A stretch of DNA of 64,000 bases from Jejuia sp043557195 (GTDB lineage Bacteria > Bacteroidota > Bacteroidia > Flavobacteriales > Flavobacteriaceae). The DNA is taken from positions 1,240,001 through 1,304,000 of the forward strand of contig CP121314.1 of NCBI GenBank assembly GCA_043557195.1, read 5' to 3'. Below are positions 44,287 to 54,488 of the stretch, piece after piece (position 1 is the stretch's first letter; each line of letters starts with the position of its first letter). Position numbers and translations under genes: made by a program. The notes beneath the pieces are model-generated. The model made no database searches, was not told the origin of the DNA, and saw nothing but the letters and a program-made list of their open reading frames with translations.

Positions 44287-45399
44287 ATGAAGTATTACAT
44301 TCTTGCAGGCGAAGCATCTGGTGACTTACATGGTTCCAATCTCATAAAAGCACTTCAGCAAGTTGATGCTGGTGCTGATATTAGATTTTGGGGTGGCGAT
44401 TTAATGCAAGACGCTGGCGGACAATTAGTAAAACACTACAAAGAGCGTGCATTTATGGGGTTTACTGAGGTATTAATGAACCTTAGAAAAATATTCAAAC
44501 TTATCTCGTTTTGCAAAAGTGATATTTCTAGTTTTAACCCTGATGTAGTTATTTTTATTGATAATTCTGGGTTTAACTTACGCATTGCAAAATGGGCAAA
44601 AGCACAAGGGTTTAAAACCAACTACTACATTTCTCCACAAGTTTGGGCATCTCGCGCTAGCAGAGTAAAAGCTATAAAACGAGATATTGACAAGATGTTT
44701 GTTATCCTACCGTTTGTAAAACCATTTTACGAAAAGCATGGTTATAATGTAGAATTTGTTGGTCATCCACTAATTGACGGGATTGCTAATAGAACTCAGG
44801 TAAACCCAAAGACCTTTAGAGAAACTCATAAGCTTAACGATAAACCCATAATTGCATTACTCCCTGGAAGTAGAAAGCAGGAGATTACCAAAATGCTTTC
44901 AGTAATGTTGAGTTTAATTGGTGATTTTCCAGAGTATCAGTTTGTAATTGCCGGTGCACCAAGTCAAGATTTTGAGTTTTATCAATCGTTTATAAAACAA
45001 ACTGATGTTAAATTTATTTCAAATAAAACCTACGACTTATTAAGTGTGTCTTACGCTGCTTTGGTAACTTCAGGTACTGCCACTTTAGAAACTGCATTGT
45101 TCAAAGTTCCGCAAGTAGTGTGCTACAAAGGAAGTTCTATTTCATATCATATTGCAAAACGCATTATCACACTAAAATTTATTTCTTTAGTGAATTTGGT
45201 GATGGACAAGGAAGTGGTTACCGAGTTGATTCAAAATGATTTCAATAAAAAACGTTTAAAAACGGAGCTAGAACGGATTTTAAATGACGAAAATCGTAGC
45301 ACAATGTTTGCTAACTATTATGAACTAGAACAAAAACTAGGCGGAAAAGGCGCTAGCGAAAAAACCGCGAAGTTGATTTATAACTCACTAAATTCTTAA
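44287..45399 (+). CDS. lpxB: Lipid-A-disaccharide synthase LpxB
   Basis: 370 residues. It joins UDP-diacylglucosamine and lipid X to the lipid A disaccharide on the inner membrane. Motifs: N-terminal YILAGEASGDLHGSNL, central YYISPQVWASRASRVK, FVGHPLIDG and LLPGSRKQEI, and a C-terminal TSGTATLETAL with VVCYKGS. All are typical of LpxB. It confirms an outer membrane with lipid A. Confidence 0.98.
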   Translation: MKYYILAGEASGDLHGSNLIKALQQVDAGADIRFWGGDLMQDAGGQLVKHYKERAFMGFTEVLMNLRKIFKLISFCKSDISSFNPDVVIFIDNSGFNLRIAKWAKAQGFKTNYYISPQVWASRASRVKAIKRDIDKMFVILPFVKPFYEKHGYNVEFVGHPLIDGIANRTQVNPKTFRETHKLNDKPIIALLPGSRKQEITKMLSVMLSLIGDFPEYQFVIAGAPSQDFEFYQSFIKQTDVKFISNKTYDLLSVSYAALVTSGTATLETALFKVPQVVCYKGSSISYHIAKRIITLKFISLVNLVMDKEVVTELIQNDFNKKRLKTELERILNDENRSTMFANYYELEQKLGGKGASEKTAKLIYNSLNS

Positions 45400-45405
45400 T
45401 TTTTT

Positions 45406-45945
45406 ATGAGAAGGCTTTTTGTTTTGGTTTTATTGATGGTTGTAATAAGCAATTGTAAATCTTCAAAGCGATCAAAAGTAGTTACTAAAAAATCAAAGGT
45501 AGAGCAAAGAGAAACTCCCAAAACTTCTGAAACATCGAATTCGAAAATTGAAAACGCTTCTACATCAACTCAAATTATAGATTACTCCAAACAATTTTTG
45601 GGCACACGCTACAAATGGGGAGGCACTACCAAAAGAGGAATGGATTGTTCTGGTTTGGTGTATGAATCGTTCAAAGCACATCAAATTTACCTACCTAGAA
45701 TTTCTCGCGATATTGCAAAAAAAGGAAAGAAAATAGCCTTAAAAGAGACACTTAAAGGTGATCTACTGTTTTTCAAAACTGGAAAAAGCCGAAGAAACTC
45801 CATTAACCATGTTGGACTTGTAGTAGAAATAAAAAATAATGCCATTTATTTTATCCATGCCACCTCCTCAAAAGGTGTCATTATTTCTTCATTGAATGAA
45901 GGCTACTGGAAATCTGCCTTTACCGAAGTACGTCGCGTATTGTAG
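45406..45945 (+). CDS. C40 family (NlpC/P60) cell-wall peptidase, lipoprotein
   Basis: 179 residues. Signal with lipobox Cys17 (MVVISNC), so probably anchored in a membrane facing the periplasm. A lysine- and serine-rich linker (20-55) leads to the NlpC/P60 domain with Cys81 (GMDCSGL), His135 (INHVGLV) and His151 (FIHATSSKG) as the catalytic triad. Such enzymes split gamma-D-Glu-diamino acid bonds in peptidoglycan. It lies between lpxB and comEC. Confidence 0.94.
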   Translation: MRRLFVLVLLMVVISNCKSSKRSKVVTKKSKVEQRETPKTSETSNSKIENASTSTQIIDYSKQFLGTRYKWGGTTKRGMDCSGLVYESFKAHQIYLPRISRDIAKKGKKIALKETLKGDLLFFKTGKSRRNSINHVGLVVEIKNNAIYFIHATSSKGVIISSLNEGYWKSAFTEVRRVL

Positions 45946-45967
45946 TTATTTAGTAAATTAGACTACA

Positions 45968-48007
45968 ATGAAACTACTAAACTTCACAATAATTAAGCTA
46001 GCATTATTTTTAATAGCCGGTATTATTATTGGTTTCTATTTTGAAATTGACATAACCGTTTCCATTGTATTATCGGTTAGTTTTTTAGTTATATCATTCA
46101 TCATATATTTTTTAACCAGAAGACAATTTAACCAGCGTATTTGGTTTGGATTAGCTGCTTTTTTGGGGATGATGTCCATAGGAATTCTAACGGTTAATCT
46201 TCATAATCAAAAGCATTTTTCAAATCACTATTCAAATTATATTTCTGAAAATTTAGATGAATTACATACCGTAACATTTGGAATACGAGAAGTTCTTAAA
46301 CCTGGTAATTATTACGACAAATATGTGATTGACATTTTTAAAGTAGATGGTACTAAGGCAATTGGAAAATCACTTTTAAATATTCAAAAAGACACAGTAT
46401 CAGAAAGTTTAAGAGTTGATGACGTTTTCACAGTTAGAACTGATTTTAAAAATTTAATTCACCCTTTAAATCCTGGGCAATTTGATTATAAAAATTACCT
46501 AAAAAAGAAATATATCTACCACCAACTGTTTGTTGAACCCCATTTACTTCTTGAAGGCACTACCGAGAACGTAACCCTTTTTGGAATAGCCAACGACATA
46601 CGAGAACATATAAACAATAAACTAAAGCCTTATAATTTTAAACCGGACGAGTTAGCTATCATCAATGCGCTTTTATTAGGACAACGTCAAGACATTAGTG
46701 AAGAAGTGTACACGAGTTATACCAATGCTGGAGCCATTCATATTTTGGCGGTTTCAGGATTACATGTTGGTATTATACTTCTTATTTTAAGTCTTACCCT
46801 AAAGCCTCTGGAGCGCTTTAAACATGGTAAGCTTTTAAAAACCATATTATTGGTTTTAATGCTTTGGTGTTTCGCTGTAATTGCAGGCTTATCGGCATCC
46901 GTTACACGAGCAGTAACCATGTTCAGTATAGTAGCTATTGGTATGAATTTAAACCGACCAACAAATATTTACAACACGCTTGCCATTTCAGTTTTAGTAA
47001 TTCTTTTGGTAAAACCGCTTTTTATATTTGATGTTGGCTTTCAGTTAAGCTATTTGGCAGTTTTTGCAATTGTAACGATAGACCCATTGCTTTATAAACT
47101 TTGGCAACCCAAAAACTGGTTACTTGATAAATATTGGCATACGTTTACAATAACTATTGCAGCACAATTCGGAATTATTCCTGTAAGCCTCTATTATTTC
47201 CATCAGTTTCCAGGGCTTTTCTTTGTATCTAATTTGGTAATTATTCCACTATTAGGGTTAATTTTAGGCTTAGGAGTAATTGTTATACTTCTTGCCGTTT
47301 TAAATGGTCTTCCAAATATTTTAGCTTCAACCTTTGGTAACATTATTAGCTTAATGAATAATTTTGTGGGCTGGGTATCAAAACAAGAAGCATTTTTGTT
47401 TCAAGATATTCCTTTTAATATTCTGTATGTTTTAACCTCTTATGGGGTAATTATAACATGCTTTAAATGGGTATTCAGAAAGAATTATTACAATTTAAAA
47501 TACGCTTTGGTTGCTATCATTTTTCTTCAATGTGCTTTTATTTATTCTGAATATTCTAAACCCGAACAACAATTTATTTTATTTCATAAAAGCAGGCAAT
47601 CTTTGATAGGACACGTGACTCAGGACAATATTTATTATGCCCATGATTTTGATAGTATTACTACTTTAACTAATCTTATAATAAAAGATTTTACGGTTGA
47701 AAAGCATCTAAAAAACAGTATGAATGATAGCATTTCTGCTGTATATAATTTGAATGGAAAGCATATTCTAGTAGTAGACAGTTTAGGTGTTTACAACGTA
47801 GATAGTTTTAAACCAGACTATGTCATCTTAAGGCAGTCTCCAAAAATCAATTTGAATAGGCTAATTGACACTTTACAACCGAAAGTAATTATTGCAGACG
47901 GTAGCAACTACAAATCTTATGTAGAGCGTTGGGAAGCCATCTGTGAAAAAAGAAAACTCCCTTTTCACCAAACGAGTAAAAAGGGAGCCTTTATTTTAGA
48001 TTATTAA
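45968..48007 (+). CDS. comEC: ComEC/Rec2 competence channel protein
   Basis: 679 residues with about ten or more membrane helices. An N-terminal DUF4131-like part (about 25-190) carries the conserved LHPLNPGQFDYKNYL-like element (here LIHPLNPGQFDYKNYL). The competence domain follows (about 215-500), with GAIHILAVSGLHVGI, SASVTRA and DVGFQLSYLAVFAIV. The C-terminal part (about 520-679) is short and lacks the HxHxDH of a metallo-beta-lactamase domain. It imports single-stranded DNA across the inner membrane in natural transformation. A terminator-like hairpin lies inside the last codons. Confidence 0.95.
   Translation: MKLLNFTIIKLALFLIAGIIIGFYFEIDITVSIVLSVSFLVISFIIYFLTRRQFNQRIWFGLAAFLGMMSIGILTVNLHNQKHFSNHYSNYISENLDELHTVTFGIREVLKPGNYYDKYVIDIFKVDGTKAIGKSLLNIQKDTVSESLRVDDVFTVRTDFKNLIHPLNPGQFDYKNYLKKKYIYHQLFVEPHLLLEGTTENVTLFGIANDIREHINNKLKPYNFKPDELAIINALLLGQRQDISEEVYTSYTNAGAIHILAVSGLHVGIILLILSLTLKPLERFKHGKLLKTILLVLMLWCFAVIAGLSASVTRAVTMFSIVAIGMNLNRPTNIYNTLAISVLVILLVKPLFIFDVGFQLSYLAVFAIVTIDPLLYKLWQPKNWLLDKYWHTFTITIAAQFGIIPVSLYYFHQFPGLFFVSNLVIIPLLGLILGLGVIVILLAVLNGLPNILASTFGNIISLMNNFVGWVSKQEAFLFQDIPFNILYVLTSYGVIITCFKWVFRKNYYNLKYALVAIIFLQCAFIYSEYSKPEQQFILFHKSRQSLIGHVTQDNIYYAHDFDSITTLTNLIIKDFTVEKHLKNSMNDSISAVYNLNGKHILVVDSLGVYNVDSFKPDYVILRQSPKINLNRLIDTLQPKVIIADGSNYKSYVERWEAICEKRKLPFHQTSKKGAFILDY
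47957..48000 (+). terminator. Possible terminator within the comEC 3' end
   Basis: CTCCCTTTT (47957-47965) / AAAAGGGAG (47979-47987) with a 13-nt loop, followed by CCTTTATTTT. It sits inside the last codons of comEC, before the stop at 48005-48007. Transcription would pass the stop before release only if termination lies a few nt further on. Confidence 0.4.
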
Positions 48008-48013
48008 TCTGCT

Positions 48014-48562
48014 TTATCCTTTAAATTCAGATTTAAAAGCTTTGTAATATTTATTAAAATCTTCTTGTGTTTTGATGTCTTTATGGTCATCATTCTTAAA
48101 AAGTTTCAAATACAACTCTAATTGTTTTGGTTGCTGGTAGCCACGAATAGGCGCTATAACATCAGCATTTTCATCAAAAAATACAATAGTTGGGTATGCA
48201 CTTACCTGCAAATACCTAGCTAGTTCATGAGCACTATTTCGCGTTTTAGCGCGCGCTTCATTGTAACTAGGGTTTGAGTATGATTTATCTTTATACTGCA
48301 CCACATCATTACCTTCACCATTAAACTTAACGGCATAGTAATTTTTGTTTACATAGTCTACAACATCGGGGTTGTGAAAAGTGTTTTTATCTAGCATTTT
48401 ACATGGTCCACACCACACGGTATAGACATCCATCATTATTTTTTTAGGTGTTTTCTTTTGAAGCTCAATAGCTTCTTCCAGAGACACCCAATTTATTTCC
48501 TGTGCTACCCCCGAAATTGTCGTAAAAAGGGCTAACGTTATAATAATTACTAATTTTTTCAT
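48014..48562 (-). CDS. Thioredoxin-fold protein, periplasmic
   Basis: 182 residues. Signal peptide at 1-20 (ending ISGVAQ), then a thioredoxin fold with CxxC at Cys51-Cys54 (WCGPC). The conserved cis-proline is in SAYPTIVFFDENAD. It is close to the DsbD-C-terminal/DUF255-like thioredoxins that reduce or oxidise periplasmic thiols. The gene is single in its transcript: convergent with comEC on one side, and separated from the POT genes by a strong hairpin. Confidence 0.9.
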   Translation of the reverse strand: MKKLVIIITLALFTTISGVAQEINWVSLEEAIELQKKTPKKIMMDVYTVWCGPCKMLDKNTFHNPDVVDYVNKNYYAVKFNGEGNDVVQYKDKSYSNPSYNEARAKTRNSAHELARYLQVSAYPTIVFFDENADVIAPIRGYQQPKQLELYLKLFKNDDHKDIKTQEDFNKYYKAFKSEFKG

Positions 48563-48598
48563 AACTGATTTGTTGCAAATGACATGCCGAACTTACAA

Positions 48599-48624
48599 AA
48601 AAAGCACCTAAACAGGTGCTTTTT
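48599..48624. terminator. Strong terminator between peptide transporter and thioredoxin genes
   Basis: AGCACCT (48603-48609), loop AAAC, AGGTGCT (48614-48620), extended by AAAA/TTTT. On the minus strand it is followed by a T run, so it ends the POT transcript (stop at 48650). The other strand also has T residues. Confidence 0.85.
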
Positions 48625-48649
48625 GAATATTTTTTAACGCTTTTTTCGA

Positions 48650-50380
48650 TTAACGTACTCCGTGCATTAGTTTTTTTATTATTGGATGAAACAAAATCGA
48701 AATTACTCCTGCTATAATTGAGATTATTGTTAAAATCCAGAAAAAATAACTAATTCCGTTTTCATCTGCGACCTTATCTACATTTTCTCCAAATACTCCT
48801 GCACCTTTCATACCTATTGCAATTGCTAGATACCAAACACCAAACATAAATGCAATCATTCTAGAAGGAACTAACTTACTAACATAGGACAAGCCTACCG
48901 GAGAAATACAAAGTTCTCCCATAGTATGAAATAAGTAAACTAAAATAAGCCAAATTATACTCACCGATGCAGTTTTTGCTCCTGGCTCAATGCCCATGGC
49001 ACCAAATGCAACACAAGCCATACCTAGTGCTAGTAAAAACATCCCAATTCCATATTTACCATTTGCTGATGGGTTATACTTACTCTCCCACCATTTAGAA
49101 AATAGTGGCGCCAATGTGATTATATAAAGTGAGTTTAGACTAGCAAACCATGATGCTGGGATTTCCAAATTATCATCTTTAAATTGATTAGCAAGCATCC
49201 AAATAGCTATTGTCCAAACAATTAGAAAGCTAAGGCTTAATACTATATTTGCCCATTTATATTTTGAAAAAGTTTGTTTAAACAGTAGATATAATACCCA
49301 TGTAATAATTCCTAAAGGAATTATTACAATACAAGTATTTACAATTCTAAAAATAGTAGCAGATGAGCCATCCAAGCTTCTATCGGTGTAATCATTTGCA
49401 AAAATGGTTAATGTACCTGGAGATTGCTCAAAAATTGCCCAAAAGACCACTGAAAGAATTGCAAAAAATGTAACAGCAATTAGTTTTTCTCTAGTAATTT
49501 TAGAATATTGAGTAAACCTATAAATAAGTAATACAAGAAATAACCCTAAAGCTGTTAATATTGCAATGTTATTCCCATTATCTCCTAAAAACGAAAACAT
49601 ATTTATTTTACCACCAGATATTGTGGTAGCTGGTGCATTAATAATCCAAAATAACCCTAGAAGTACCATAATAAAAATTAAAGCTAACTGCCAATTTGTA
49701 AATGGTACTCTTTTATCTTTATCTAAAGCCTCAATTGAATTTACATCATCCTTTTTTGGTTTCAAGCCAATATTCCCAAATATATTTTGAGCCAACCAAA
49801 ATTGTATTAATCCAAAAAGCATAAAAACACCAGCTAGTCCAAATCCTAAACTCCAACCTACTTGCTCTCCCAAATAACCACATAAAATAATACCAATAAA
49901 AGCACCAGCGTTTACACCCATGTAAAAAATAGTATAAGCACCATCTTTTTTCTCAGGACGATCTTTATACATTTCAGATATTATAGAAGTCATATTTGGT
50001 TTAAAAAAACCATTTCCGATAACTAATAGTCCAAGTCCTAAATATATTGACCACTCTGTCTCTATAGCCATTGAGGCATGACCTAAAGTCATTAACAATG
50101 CTCCAACTAAAACAGCATATCTAAACCCAATAACTTTATCGGCGAAATATCCTCCCATCATCGTTGAAAGATATACTAGACCTACATACGACCCAAAAAG
50201 AGCCATTGCATGTTCCCTTGGCCACCCCCAACCTTCATCAAAAAGTGAGGCTGTTAAAAAAAGTACCAAAAGTGCACGCATTCCATAATAAGAAAAACGC
50301 TCCCACATTTCAGTGAAAAACAAAACGAATAATCCGTGTACTTTTAAAAAATTGATCGGTTGAGTTTTGTGCCATGACAA
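48650..50380 (-). CDS. Peptide MFS transporter, POT/PTR family (copy 1)
   Basis: 576 residues and about 14 membrane helices. Proton-driven uptake of di- and tripeptides. The POT signature ExxERFxYYG appears as EMWERFSYYGMRALLVLF (about residues 23-40), the second motif as FYMGVNAGAFIGIILCGYLGE, and the late HTMGELCISPVGLS region follows. It starts 16 nt after the end of the second POT gene, so both are in one transcript. The two differ in length and sequence along their whole course, so this is an old duplication. Confidence 0.95.
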   Translation of the reverse strand: MSWHKTQPINFLKVHGLFVLFFTEMWERFSYYGMRALLVLFLTASLFDEGWGWPREHAMALFGSYVGLVYLSTMMGGYFADKVIGFRYAVLVGALLMTLGHASMAIETEWSIYLGLGLLVIGNGFFKPNMTSIISEMYKDRPEKKDGAYTIFYMGVNAGAFIGIILCGYLGEQVGWSLGFGLAGVFMLFGLIQFWLAQNIFGNIGLKPKKDDVNSIEALDKDKRVPFTNWQLALIFIMVLLGLFWIINAPATTISGGKINMFSFLGDNGNNIAILTALGLFLVLLIYRFTQYSKITREKLIAVTFFAILSVVFWAIFEQSPGTLTIFANDYTDRSLDGSSATIFRIVNTCIVIIPLGIITWVLYLLFKQTFSKYKWANIVLSLSFLIVWTIAIWMLANQFKDDNLEIPASWFASLNSLYIITLAPLFSKWWESKYNPSANGKYGIGMFLLALGMACVAFGAMGIEPGAKTASVSIIWLILVYLFHTMGELCISPVGLSYVSKLVPSRMIAFMFGVWYLAIAIGMKGAGVFGENVDKVADENGISYFFWILTIISIIAGVISILFHPIIKKLMHGVR

Positions 50381-50396
50381 TTTTGGTTTGAGGAGA

Positions 50397-52001
50397 TTAA
50401 TCGTTAATATCAGGATCAGCTAATTCAAAACCTTCGGTTTCATCATTATGCATAATTCTTTCATTATCTTCAGCCTTATGCGTAAGTCTTTTAAGTGGTT
50501 TTAAAATTAAAATAAACAAACCACCAATAATAACTGTAAAAATTAGTATCCCGAGGAAGACAGCATACTCCCCATAATCTGATGCCGATTCACCAACAAT
50601 TCCTGCTACCTTATTTCCTAAACCTGTGGATGCAAAATACACGCCCATCATCAATGAAGCATATTTTACGGGAGCTAATTTGGTAATAAACGATAATGCC
50701 ACTGGAGAAATACAAAGCTCTCCTATTGTATGAAACAGATAAGCTAAAACAAGCCAATACATTGCCGACCCAGAACCTGAAACTCCTTCTTTAACTGGTC
50801 CACTTGCTTCAAAATCCATAACTGCAAACACCATAAAAAGAAAGCCAAAGCCCATAATAATAATACCCAAAGCCATTTTAAATAAAGAGGTTGCCTCTCT
50901 ACCTTTCAATTTTCGTTTAGCCCAGAAACTAGCAACTCCTGTTGCAAATAATATTATAAATCCTGCATTTAAACTTTGAAACATTACTGTTGGAATTTCG
51001 AATAGTCCAAAAAAGTTTCTATTAGTATTTGATTCAGTATATAAATTCATTAAACCGCCAGCTTGTTCAAAAGCACCCCAAAATATAATTACCATAATAA
51101 ATGATAATAATAGTACTAAGAAACGATCTTTATACACCTGAGTTTCTAACTCTTTGTAAATCATCATTAGTAGTGCAGCAATAGCCGTTAAAAAAACGAA
51201 TAACAAACCATAACCCCAATCCATAAAATACCAGCCAATTAATGACGCTACTAACAACAACCCAGCTATTATAAGTTGTTTTGGAGAACTAAACAATTTA
51301 GAGTATAACTTGCCATAAGAAACTTCATTAACATCATCTGCCTTAGGGGGTTCAAAATTACCAACTTGGGTAAGGTACTTTTGACCAGCTAAATAGTTTA
51401 TCAAACCTAAGACCATAACAACACCAGCTAAACCAAAACCTGCATGCCAACCCCATTTAGCTACTACCAAACCAACAAAAATTGTGGCAAGTAATGACCC
51501 TAAATTTATTCCTATATAGAATATACTAAAGCCCTTATCTCTTCGAATATCGCCTTCTTTATATAAGCCACCAACCATAGTAGAAATGTTGGGTTTAAGA
51601 AGACCTACTCCAAGAATAACTAACCCTAAACCAGTGTAAAAAGCCCATATATCAGTAAGTACTAAAACACCATGACCGAGACAAAGAATAATAGCGCCCC
51701 ATAATACTGCTTTTTTCTGACCAATAAGTTTATCAGCAATCATTCCTCCTGGAATAGACATTACGTAAACTAACATTGTATACCATCCATAAAGCGCCAA
51801 TGCCTCTTTACTGGTCCACCCTAAACCTATTCCTCTATCATCATCTCCTAGCGTTGAAGCGGTCATATATAAAACTAAAAGAGCGCGCATACCGTAATAG
51901 GAAAAACGCTCCCACATTTCAGTAAGAAACAAAATATACAAACCAATGGGTTGCCCAAATAATTCTCTTTGATGAGGCTTTAATGTTGATGTATTTGCCA
52001 T
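50397..52001 (-). CDS. Peptide MFS transporter, POT/PTR family (copy 2)
   Basis: 534 residues, about 14 helices. It has the same motifs as its neighbour: EMWERFSYYGMRALLVLY near residue 29, FYIGINLGSLLATIFVGL, and HTIGELCISPVALSF near the C-terminus. It ends in a charged tail (KAEDNERIMHNDETEGFEL). It follows the DPP-IV-type peptidase by 22 nt, so peptidase and two transporters form one unit: dipeptides released outside are taken up directly. Confidence 0.95.
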   Translation of the reverse strand: MANTSTLKPHQRELFGQPIGLYILFLTEMWERFSYYGMRALLVLYMTASTLGDDDRGIGLGWTSKEALALYGWYTMLVYVMSIPGGMIADKLIGQKKAVLWGAIILCLGHGVLVLTDIWAFYTGLGLVILGVGLLKPNISTMVGGLYKEGDIRRDKGFSIFYIGINLGSLLATIFVGLVVAKWGWHAGFGLAGVVMVLGLINYLAGQKYLTQVGNFEPPKADDVNEVSYGKLYSKLFSSPKQLIIAGLLLVASLIGWYFMDWGYGLLFVFLTAIAALLMMIYKELETQVYKDRFLVLLLSFIMVIIFWGAFEQAGGLMNLYTESNTNRNFFGLFEIPTVMFQSLNAGFIILFATGVASFWAKRKLKGREATSLFKMALGIIIMGFGFLFMVFAVMDFEASGPVKEGVSGSGSAMYWLVLAYLFHTIGELCISPVALSFITKLAPVKYASLMMGVYFASTGLGNKVAGIVGESASDYGEYAVFLGILIFTVIIGGLFILILKPLKRLTHKAEDNERIMHNDETEGFELADPDIND

Positions 52002-52023
52002 AAATATGTTGATTAGTTAGAAG

Positions 52024-54252
52024 TTATCCTTTTATTTTTGATTCAACCTGTGCTTCTTTTGGTTGTTCAATTTTATCACCTAGCGTTTCGTTGATAAAGC
52101 TAGTCATTTTTTTATAGAGGTGTAATCTAGTGTTTCCTCCGTAAATACTATGATTTTTATCTGGGTACATTGCCCATTCAAATTGTTTATCAGCTTGTAT
52201 CAAAGCTTCTACTAAACGCATGGTGTTTTGGGCATGCACATTATCATCCGCAGTACCATGCACCAATAAAAAGTCGCCTTTTAATTTATCCACATGATTA
52301 ATTGGGGAGTTTTCATCATAACCTTCAGGATTATTTTGTGGTGTACCTAAATAACGCTCAGTATAAATTGTATCATAAAAACGCCAACTCGTAACCGGAG
52401 CAACTGCAATGGCCATTTTAAAAACATCGTTACCTTTAAATAGGCAATTACTACTCATAAAACCACCATAACTCCATCCCCAAATACCAATTCTTTCAGC
52501 ATCAATATATGGTAATTCTCCCAATTGTCTTGCTGCTTGAATTTGGTCTTCAACCTCATATTTACCTAGGTCGTTTTGAGTTGTTTTTTTAAACGCTGCA
52601 CCTTTAAAACCTGTACCTCTACCGTCAATACAAACCACTATATATCCTTCTTGCGCCAACATTTGATACCAGTAATCGTTAGTACTATTCCAACTATTGG
52701 AAACAGACTGCGAACCTGGACCAGAGTATTGAGTCATAAAAAGAGGATAGGCCTTAGATTCATCAAAATTAGCAGGTTTTATCATCCACATATTCAAATT
52801 ATTCCCATTTACGTTTATGCTACTAAATTCTTTCTTTGAGGTTGTGAAATCTGAAACTTTTTGAGACAATTTATCATTGTCTTTTATACTCTTGATAACG
52901 TTACCTGATGCCGCACTATTCAATGTATATTCTGGTGGTGTAGTTGCACTAGAAAAGGTGTTGATGAAATATGAGAAATCTGCACTAAATGAAGCCTTGT
53001 TTGTTCCATTAGTTTTCGTTAATCGTTTCTTATTACGTCCGTTTAGCTTTATGCTGTATACATCACGATTGATAGATCCATTTTCTGTTGATTGGTAAAA
53101 AATAGTATTATTCTTTTCATCATAACCATAATAATTGGTGACTTCCCAATTCCCTTTGGTAATTTGATTTTTTAAATCTCCATTTTTTGAATAATGATAA
53201 ATATGATTGTAACCGTCTTTTTCGCTTGTCCAAATAAAACTATTATCCTTTAAAAAAGTTAAATTATCAGTTACATCAATATAAGCTTTGTCTTTTTCTG
53301 CTAAAACCAATTTTGAAGTATTATCTTCAGCATTAATGAACCATAAATCCAATTCATTTTGATTACGATTCATGTATTGCGCACTTAAAACATCAGCGTT
53401 ATTTGTCCACTCTATCCTCGGAATGTAAAAATCACTATAGGTTTTTCCAACTTTAACATCAGTTACTTGATCATCTTTTAAATCGTAGATATGTAGTGAT
53501 ATATCTGAATTTTTCTCACCTGCTTTAGGGTACTTAAATACTTGTTGGGTTTGGTAAAGTGCCTTACCGTAAATATCCATAGAAAATTCAGGCACATCTG
53601 TTTCATCAAATCGAATAAAAGCTATTTTATTACTTGCTTTATTCCAATCAAAAGCCCGTACAAAGGCAAATTCTTCCTCATATACCCAATCAGTAATACC
53701 ATTAATTATTTTATTCTTTTCACCATCAAAAGTAATTTGCTTTATAATATTAGTCGTTAAATCTTTTACATACAAATTATTATCCAACGCATACGCAATC
53801 TTAGAACCATCAGGAGAAAATGTTGGTTCTTGTATTTTTTCATCAGCAACTTTAGTAGCTTGTTTAGTGTCTAAATTATAAACATAATAGTATGCCAAAG
53901 TTGAATGCCGGTAAATCTTCTCGCTTTCAGTAGCTAGAAGCACTTTTTGTTCATCTTCACTAAAAGTATAATCTGTAAAATAATTTAGTTCAGGAATGTT
54001 TGAAGACGACACTAAGGTTTCCACCTTTTTCAAAGTCTCATAATCATAAATATCGACGGACGTAGAACGTGTAAATCTATCAAAGTTTAAAACCGAATAT
54101 TTCTGTCCGTTTTTCATGGAATGCAGCACATCCATTCCTTCCGTTCTAAAAGTACCACTCCAAATATCTTCAAGCGTAATTTCCTTAGTTTGTGCGCTTA
54201 ATGAAAGTGAAATGAATAGGCAAACTAATAGGGGGAATCTCAAATATTTCAT
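52024..54252 (-). CDS. S9B dipeptidyl-peptidase IV family serine peptidase
   Basis: 742 residues. Signal peptide ending LSLSAQ (about residue 20), so periplasmic or exported. The N-terminal two thirds is a DPP-IV beta-propeller (about 40-480) with a double-Glu motif in WVYEEEFAF that binds the free N-terminus. The alpha/beta-hydrolase domain has the nucleophile GWSYGGFMS (near 595), Asp in GTADDNVH and His in DKNHSIYG. It releases X-Pro or X-Ala dipeptides. It is the first gene before the two POT transporters. Confidence 0.95.
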   Translation of the reverse strand: MKYLRFPLLVCLFISLSLSAQTKEITLEDIWSGTFRTEGMDVLHSMKNGQKYSVLNFDRFTRSTSVDIYDYETLKKVETLVSSSNIPELNYFTDYTFSEDEQKVLLATESEKIYRHSTLAYYYVYNLDTKQATKVADEKIQEPTFSPDGSKIAYALDNNLYVKDLTTNIIKQITFDGEKNKIINGITDWVYEEEFAFVRAFDWNKASNKIAFIRFDETDVPEFSMDIYGKALYQTQQVFKYPKAGEKNSDISLHIYDLKDDQVTDVKVGKTYSDFYIPRIEWTNNADVLSAQYMNRNQNELDLWFINAEDNTSKLVLAEKDKAYIDVTDNLTFLKDNSFIWTSEKDGYNHIYHYSKNGDLKNQITKGNWEVTNYYGYDEKNNTIFYQSTENGSINRDVYSIKLNGRNKKRLTKTNGTNKASFSADFSYFINTFSSATTPPEYTLNSAASGNVIKSIKDNDKLSQKVSDFTTSKKEFSSINVNGNNLNMWMIKPANFDESKAYPLFMTQYSGPGSQSVSNSWNSTNDYWYQMLAQEGYIVVCIDGRGTGFKGAAFKKTTQNDLGKYEVEDQIQAARQLGELPYIDAERIGIWGWSYGGFMSSNCLFKGNDVFKMAIAVAPVTSWRFYDTIYTERYLGTPQNNPEGYDENSPINHVDKLKGDFLLVHGTADDNVHAQNTMRLVEALIQADKQFEWAMYPDKNHSIYGGNTRLHLYKKMTSFINETLGDKIEQPKEAQVESKIKG

Positions 54253-54434
54253 ATATATTTCTGTCTTATTTTGTAGTTATTCAACTTGCATTTATACCTA
54301 TTTTATCAAAAAAGAATTACAAATTATAGATATTTTACTGAAAACACTACCCATTTGATAAAGCGATTTCAAGTTTACTAAAAATTATGTAATTAACCGA
54401 AATTATTAACAGTTAAATAACGCCGTTTCTACAG

Positions 54435-54468
54435 TTGTTCAATTTTCGTACCAAGAGTAGTATCTTTG
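54435..54468 (+). promoter_or_regulatory. Promoter of the HMG-CoA reductase operon
   Basis: -7 element TATCTTTG (54461-54468), a full match to TAnnTTTG, with TTG (54435-54437) 23 nt upstream as the -33 element. The leader to the ATG at 54489 would be about 15 nt. Confidence 0.65.
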
Positions 54469-54488
54469 CACTTTAAAATTATGCAAGC

